16,575 bases of DNA from Roseobacter denitrificans OCh 114 (GTDB lineage: Bacteria; Pseudomonadota; Alphaproteobacteria; Rhodobacterales; Rhodobacteraceae), in NCBI RefSeq assembly GCF_000014045.1, contig NC_008388.1:1-16575 (forward strand), written 5' to 3'. Below, one piece after another: positions 12,770 through 16,575 of the stretch (position 1 is its first letter; every line of letters starts with the position of its first letter). The position numbers and the translations under genes were made by a program. The notes beneath the pieces are model-generated. The model ran no database searches. It was not told the origin of the DNA and was given only the letters and a program-made list of their open reading frames with translations.

Positions 12770-13630
12770 CTAGGATCGACGGATGGGGGTAGGTTTTGAC
12801 TCTCTGCGGACAATGCCATCCCTGACAATCTTTGTTGTTCTTACCAAATCGACCCCATTCATGGCAGCTTCGAAATGGACTTTGTTCAGTTCGTTTTCAT
12901 CGCCCCCGAAGCAACGATGCATTGCATCAAGAATACCAACGTCGTTGATGTTCTGCGGACGTGGGGTCGGATTGTTCCGAGGACTCGGGATCGTGCCAGG
13001 AAAGAGATAGATGCATGGCGGCGGTAGTCTATATGGACCCACTTCAGTAATGCGGTCTTCTCTACCAGCGATTTTTGGGCAGACGCGTGCTGCGGTTCCG
13101 CACAGCCAGTCCCAGACGACCAAGCCGTCCACCCGCTTTTCTTCAGCAATAATATCTGCGGAGAAGCGAGTGTGGATGCCAGACCAGACGTTGTGTCGAG
13201 GATCGGCACCCTTATTCTGGCATACACTCCACACGATGAACTCGTTTGCGTGAGGTGGTCGAGCAGAGATGTTCGTGTTGTTCCCGTCGAGGCAGCCCTT
13301 TAATTCGATAGCCGCAATTTTTCCATCGTTCAGCGTAACTGAGTAGTCGTGCCTATTGGAACCACCGGCTTCGATCCATTCTTGAATGAAACCCCCATCC
13401 TGCATGTGATTCAGAATGTGCTTAACAAAGGTCTTCTTTTCCCCCATGGACGCAGAGATTTGACCACGCACCCGCTGGATCGAACCTTCAAATATCCCGC
13501 TATCGTAGAAGTCTTGCTCGGTCATCCCAAAGGGATCGAGACGATGCGCTTGTGTCTTCAAGACCTCTGAGAATTGCTCGATGCGCTCTGTAAGCTGAGG
13601 GTCTTTCTGACACGGTATCTCGTCGTTCAT
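12770..13630 (-). CDS. Putative type II restriction endonuclease, PD-(D/E)XK-like
   Basis: Probable restriction partner of the upstream methyltransferase. The 286-residue protein has a core GGSNRHDYSV (89-98) followed by KIAAIELKGC (104-113). Asp95 with Glu109-x-Lys111 matches the D-X(10-20)-(D/E)XK metal-binding site of many restriction nucleases. WSVCQNKGADPRHNVWSGIH (134-153) and DGLVVWDWLCGTAARVCP (168-185) follow, and the last 70 residues are Pro/Arg-rich with a basic tail. Its ATG overlaps the methyltransferase stop as ATGA (13630-13627), a coupling that would keep methylase made first. It ends only 6 bp from the end of the convergent HEPN-like gene. Recognition sequence cannot be read from the protein. 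The nuclease call depends on motif plus context. Confidence 0.78.
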   Translation of the reverse strand: MNDEIPCQKDPQLTERIEQFSEVLKTQAHRLDPFGMTEQDFYDSGIFEGSIQRVRGQISASMGEKKTFVKHILNHMQDGGFIQEWIEAGGSNRHDYSVTLNDGKIAAIELKGCLDGNNTNISARPPHANEFIVWSVCQNKGADPRHNVWSGIHTRFSADIIAEEKRVDGLVVWDWLCGTAARVCPKIAGREDRITEVGPYRLPPPCIYLFPGTIPSPRNNPTPRPQNINDVGILDAMHRCFGGDENELNKVHFEAAMNGVDLVRTTKIVRDGIVRRESKPTPIRRS

Positions 13631-14784
13631 GTTGCCTTCGCTGTGGGCGCCTTTGCTGGTGGCATTGAGGCGCGCGCGCCCTTAACCACCGGTTCCAAAA
13701 TGTGTTTTGCAATGTATCGCACAACTGGAACAGCAACGCCATCACCAGTCAAATGATAGGCTTCGTTATATGCCTGTGGCAGCTCGTAGCTGTCGGGTAA
13801 GCCCATCAAGCGGGCCGTCTCACGTGTGGAGATCAGCCGTGAACGGATACGCACGCCATCCACCACAAGAATGAGCTGGCGAGACGACCCGCCTGCGGGT
13901 GTTCTTAGGCACCCTGCAACGTCATCAAAGCGCACTTCCGCGCGTTGAACCTTGATGCCGTGGTGATAGCGCGTGCGTTTGTAGACACCACCAACCATAA
14001 CCACACCAGCAGCCTTAGCGGTTTCGACTTTGGCGAGATTCACATCGCTCATCATGGACAACAGCGCCCGCGTTTCAGCCGCTGTATGCCATTTCACTGA
14101 TGCGGGTTTTGCCTCGATTACATCAGCGAAACGCATCTCGCGCTTTGGAGGCTTCGGCATATGCCACCATAGCCAAGACTGCTTTAGATGTTCCGGGAGT
14201 TGGCTATACGCTTTCTTCAACGCGGCCGTGTGCCACGGTGCCGTTGGCTCCGGACCCGTTTTCAACGGTTCCACGTTCTTCTCGATAGCGATCACAAATA
14301 GCCTTGGCCGGGATTGCGGAACGAAATGTGAGGCGTCGGCGATGAAAGCGCCATACCGATAGCCGAGGTTGTCCAGCGCTTCGCAGATGGCGGTGAAATC
14401 CGCACCCTTATGTGAGGTCAGAGTTCCAACAACATTCTCAACTGCAATCACGGTTGGGGCACGTCCGGCTATCTTCAGTTCTTCGAGTTGTGCAATGAAA
14501 GGCCAGAAGGTCCCCGAGCGGTCGCCGCGTAACCCCGCCCCACCACCCGCTAGAGAAAGGTCTTGGCAGGGGAAGGAACCCCACACGAGGTCAGCGTGTC
14601 CCGGAAGATCATCGAGACCAATGTTGCGGATGTCGTCCACGATCATCTCGCCGTCGCCCCAGTTCTTCTTGTAAGTTGCGCCCTTCTTCCGGTCGAAGTC
14701 GTTGGCGAACTCGCATTTCCAGCCTTCGCCCAGTCCGGCTCGCGCCATACCTCCGCCAGCAAAAAATTCGTAGAATTTAAACAT
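13627..14784 (-). CDS. DNA (cytosine-5) methyltransferase of a type II restriction-modification system
   Basis: Transfers a methyl group from S-adenosylmethionine to C5 of cytosine in a recognition site. Ordered motifs are FYEFFAGGGMARAGL (I, 4-18), GSFPCQDLS (IV, 69-77, catalytic Cys73), AVENVVG (VI, 114-120), QSRPRLFVIAI (VIII, 157-167), RTPAGGSSRQ (IX, 294-303) and GDGVAVPVVRYIA (X, 347-359). The target recognition region lies between about 185 and 290. Length (385 residues) is normal and all catalytic elements are present. I chose ATG 14784, with AGGG 6 nt upstream and motif I beginning at residue 4. A TTG at 14811 would add nine residues. It is coupled to the nuclease gene downstream. 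Two tiny overlapping ORFs in its leader may influence translation. Confidence 0.95.
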   Translation of the reverse strand: MFKFYEFFAGGGMARAGLGEGWKCEFANDFDRKKGATYKKNWGDGEMIVDDIRNIGLDDLPGHADLVWGSFPCQDLSLAGGGAGLRGDRSGTFWPFIAQLEELKIAGRAPTVIAVENVVGTLTSHKGADFTAICEALDNLGYRYGAFIADASHFVPQSRPRLFVIAIEKNVEPLKTGPEPTAPWHTAALKKAYSQLPEHLKQSWLWWHMPKPPKREMRFADVIEAKPASVKWHTAAETRALLSMMSDVNLAKVETAKAAGVVMVGGVYKRTRYHHGIKVQRAEVRFDDVAGCLRTPAGGSSRQLILVVDGVRIRSRLISTRETARLMGLPDSYELPQAYNEAYHLTGDGVAVPVVRYIAKHILEPVVKGARASMPPAKAPTAKAT

Positions 14785-14838
14785 TGGATTCCCTGTATTG
14801 CTGACGGGCAAGTCCGCATTTTCTCATTTTGTTCTCAT
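14777..14838 (-). promoter_or_regulatory. Two tiny overlapping leader ORFs running into the methyltransferase start
   Basis: An ATG at 14838 encodes only M-R-T-K, and its TGA overlaps an ATG at 14827. That second frame encodes 16 residues (MRKCGLARQQYRESNV), and its TAA (14779-14777) lies just inside the methyltransferase gene, after its ATG. The chain could couple or throttle translation of the methyltransferase. Neither has a strong Shine-Dalgarno, so chance is quite possible. Confidence 0.3.
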
Positions 14839-14889
14839 CTAGCACATGATTTCTTTCGAGGCCATGAATCTGTTCAAGGCCCTGATAAC

Positions 14890-15168
14890 TCACGGCTTGT
14901 TCTTGTATATAGACCACATCTCTTCAATTAGCTGACCTTGCGTGATTCCGAGACGTTCGGCTTCAGCAGCGATTTCCTGTCCCACCGTAGGGAAAACCTT
15001 TGGATGCAGCTGATGGGTTCGAGGGCTAGGTTTGCGCCCAGGCTTTTTGCGAGGCGTCCGGTCGAGAAACCCCCTCGCCTCTCCAACTTCGTCCACGCGC
15101 CGGACTTCTTCAACGGTCGTCCCTTTCGGACGAGCTTTCAGTCCCGCAAGCCTATTTGAGCCGGTCAT
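14890..15168 (-). CDS. Small ParA partner, putative centromere-binding protein
   Basis: A 92-residue basic protein whose gene overlaps the parA end by 17 bp, with a good GGAGG 6 nt before its ATG. The N-terminal half is Arg/Lys-rich and probably disordered (GRKPSPRTHQLHPKVF). The C-terminal third (VGQEIAAEAERLGITQGQLIEEMWSIY) looks like the helices of a ribbon-helix-helix or similar small DNA-binding fold. In type Ib partition cassettes the gene right after a short ParA encodes such a protein, which binds the centromere and stimulates the ATPase. It probably binds the 18-bp array at 15837-15926. Family membership is not certain from sequence, so the function rests mainly on position and size. 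Confidence 0.75.
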   Translation of the reverse strand: MTGSNRLAGLKARPKGTTVEEVRRVDEVGEARGFLDRTPRKKPGRKPSPRTHQLHPKVFPTVGQEIAAEAERLGITQGQLIEEMWSIYKNKP

Positions 15169-15820
15169 ATACAGCCTCCGTGAATGCCTCAGCGTTTGCC
15201 AACGCCTTGTCTACCTTACCGCCCGTGACCATTTCGGGGTCATTCATCATCGCTGTCAGGTCGCCCCCGTAAGCGAAGAGTTCGGAGAATGCCGCACGGG
15301 CCACCAGTGACGGTTCGATTACATCGATCCCTGCCCCACTAAGCTGTCCCTCTAGCTCCTTCTGAACGCGGCTTTTGACAGCAGCGCTGGTCTTGGTCAG
15401 CACCACAGCATGCCGAATTGAGCGCCCAAGCGCTTCTTCCTCTTCACGAACCAGCGCCAGTGCTTCGGAGCCGATTTCAGCGTCGAGCGCTGTCGGCTGC
15501 ATCGGGACTATCACCAGGTCGGCCTGGGAGATCGCGCGACTAACAAGCTGGGACGCAACCCCTTCCAGGTCCACGATGACGATCTTGCCGTCACCATCCG
15601 CGTTCCGAATGGTGGGAACGATTTCTGAACGGCCAATCTCACTCTTGAGGGTCACGCCACCGGGCATGCCATGCGAAGCCCACCTGGTCAGAGACTTGTT
15701 CGGGTCACAGTCCAGCACCGTGACATCCGCTCCCATGCGGGCGAATTCAGACGCTAGCAGTACAGCGCAAGTTGATTTGCCTACCCCGCCTTTGGGGCTT
15801 GCCATGACGATAACGGGCAT
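15152..15820 (-). CDS. parA: ParA-type partition ATPase (short, type Ib-like)
   Basis: Walker-type ATPase that distributes plasmid copies over the nucleoid. MPVIVMASPKGGVGKST carries the deviant Walker A motif (K10-GGVGKS/T) at the very N-terminus. VLDCDPNKSL (36-44) is motif A' and KIVIVDLEG (79-87) is Walker B. LVIVPMQPTALDAE (102-115) is the next conserved block. At 222 residues with no N-terminal helix-turn-helix, it is of the small type Ib class, where autoregulation usually comes from the small partner and not from ParA itself. AGGA lies about 8 nt before the ATG. It follows repA on the same strand, separated by the 18-bp repeat array, and overlaps the partner gene downstream. Confidence 0.95.
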   Translation of the reverse strand: MPVIVMASPKGGVGKSTCAVLLASEFARMGADVTVLDCDPNKSLTRWASHGMPGGVTLKSEIGRSEIVPTIRNADGDGKIVIVDLEGVASQLVSRAISQADLVIVPMQPTALDAEIGSEALALVREEEEALGRSIRHAVVLTKTSAAVKSRVQKELEGQLSGAGIDVIEPSLVARAAFSELFAYGGDLTAMMNDPEMVTGGKVDKALANAEAFTEAVYDRLK

Positions 15821-15836
15821 TGCTCAATCCTGCCAT

Positions 15837-15926
15837 TTTGTTGTTACCGGATTTATATCTCGCACCGGAAAAATATCCAATACCTGTTTTAAATCCATAA
15901 CCGGATTTATTTGTATTACCGGTTTT
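15837..15926. repeat. Five tandem 18-bp repeats between repA and parA, probable centromere/operator
   Basis: On the minus strand the five contiguous units read AAAACCGGTAATACAAAT, AAATCCGGTTATGGATTT, AAAACAGGTATTGGATAT, TTTTCCGGTGCGAGATAT and AAATCCGGTAACAACAAA (15926 down to 15837). The core is A-A-x-C-C-G-G-T, damaged in unit 3 (ACAGGT). The array fills the whole repA-parA gap except a few bases, so it also overlaps the parA promoter. This is where type Ib systems keep a partition site that doubles as operator, and the small partner is the likely binder. Confidence 0.82.
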
Positions 15927-15931
15927 TAACC

Positions 15932-16575
15932 TTAAGGCCTTCCACGCTTTTCGAACCATTTTCGGCAAAACCCTACAAAGGCTCGATCAGCGTTGCGAGG
16001 CGGCTCCACACACCAGTCGCGCCACTCGCGTTCAAGAAAGCGTACATCCCATCCGGGAGCCGCATGGCGTGCTTCTTCGTAGGTATCCGACTGCAAAGGA
16101 GGAATGCTGCCTTCAATGAGCGGGGCAGGAGACATCGTGCCGCGATTGGTGAAAACCACCATGTCGGCTTCATCCTCGAAGGTAACATGGTAATCCGGCA
16201 AATGGTCGTGCTCTGCGAGTTGCCGGATCATCTGCCGGAAGCGCTTCTGCGGACTTTGAGAACCAGTCTTGAGAAGAAGTTTGGCCAGCGTGATACGCCA
16301 AGACTTCTGTTGGCCACAGTGTTTTCGAGCAATTTCGTATACCCGCCGTTCAATGGGCTTGCGCAGACGGAAGTAGTCCCTATGCAGAGTCAGAACTTCT
16401 TCGTTCCGGATCGCGTTGAAGACCCAATCCGACAGCTTCACTTCGCACCACAGCAGGCGACCGTCGAGACCATGCTTGCGGCGGATTGAGGAAGCGTCGA
16501 TCAGGCCGAACCCATCGACCTGTTCTTCATCCCCGGTCACAATATTCGTCCTGATCCGGGTTCCTTCAAGGCGGT
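15932..16575 (-). CDS. repA: Replication initiator RepA (RPA family), C-terminal part, continuous with 1-391
   Basis: The remaining 213 codons and TAA stop (15934-15932) of the initiator that starts at 391. Taken alone this stretch would be miscalled as a 202-residue protein from a GTG at 16540. The frame stays open upstream to the window end and joins the N-terminal part as LLDAL-D-RLEGTRIRTNI. Visible segments include DGFGLIDASSI, WVFNAIRNEEVLTLHRDYF, RLRKPIERRVYEIARKHCG and the C-terminal RAFVGFCRKWFEKRGRP, all consistent with the winged-helix DNA-binding RPA replication proteins. The gene ends a few bases before the 18-bp repeat array, with parA next on the same strand, the usual replication-partition arrangement of small alphaproteobacterial plasmids. 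Confidence 0.93.
   Translation of the reverse strand, partial: RLEGTRIRTNIVTGDEEQVDGFGLIDASSIRRKHGLDGRLLWCEVKLSDWVFNAIRNEEVLTLHRDYFRLRKPIERRVYEIARKHCGQQKSWRITLAKLLLKTGSQSPQKRFRQMIRQLAEHDHLPDYHVTFEDEADMVVFTNRGTMSPAPLIEGSIPPLQSDTYEEARHAAPGWDVRFLEREWRDWCVEPPRNADRAFVGFCRKWFEKRGRP

Noticed and set aside
15747..15968. Minus-strand 73-codon frame with six-residue repeats across the 18-bp array
   Set aside because: The repeat peptide follows from an 18-bp period being divisible by three. The frame overlaps the ends of repA and parA, both well supported, and has no independent start signal.

Overview
The window reads as one complete circular plasmid of 16,575 bp from an alphaproteobacterium, most likely a Rhodobacterales relative. 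The replication initiator gene runs off one end and continues in frame at the other: position 1 and positions 16575-16574 together make one Asp codon. The host guess rests on the RPA-type initiator, the TraD/TraG/MobQ transfer set and the GC-rich backbone. It is inference, not a database match.

Layout. Positions 15932-16575 plus 1-391 (minus strand) encode RepA, an iteron-binding initiator. Its iterons (371-489) overlap its own start codon. Downstream of repA lie a five-unit 18-bp tandem array (15837-15926), a ParA ATPase and a small overlapping partner, together a compact partition cassette. Positions 617-3137 (minus) carry a TraD-like protein, a VirD4/TraG coupling protein and a coiled-coil membrane protein. 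Positions 3207-3252 match a MobQ-type oriT. The next 470 bp are almost entirely tiled by inverted repeats. The MobA/MobL relaxase gene follows at 3761-5044. No mating-channel genes are present, so the plasmid looks mobilizable but not self-transmissible.

The accessory half (5 kb to 14.8 kb) has visibly lower GC than the transfer region. It holds a small cytoplasmic ORF (5038-5385), two overlapping genes for unrecognised exported proteins (5623-8755), a single-pass membrane protein on the other strand (8866-9456), and a serine resolvase preceded by palindromes that look like a res site (9580-10301). It also holds a two-gene unit pairing a DGQHR/DUF262-like protein with a protein carrying an RxxxxH HEPN motif (10464-12763). 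Converging on that unit is a C5-cytosine methyltransferase with a PD-(D/E)XK-type putative restriction enzyme (12770-14784).

Working model. RepA and the iterons replicate the plasmid. ParA, its partner and the 18-bp array segregate it, and the resolvase probably resolves multimers. TraD, TraG, the relaxase and oriT let a helper conjugation system move it. The restriction-modification pair and the DGQHR-like/HEPN pair probably form a small defence or addiction module. The best candidates for something undescribed are the DGQHR-like/HEPN pair, the exported protein pair and the hairpin-tiled segment between oriT and the relaxase gene.
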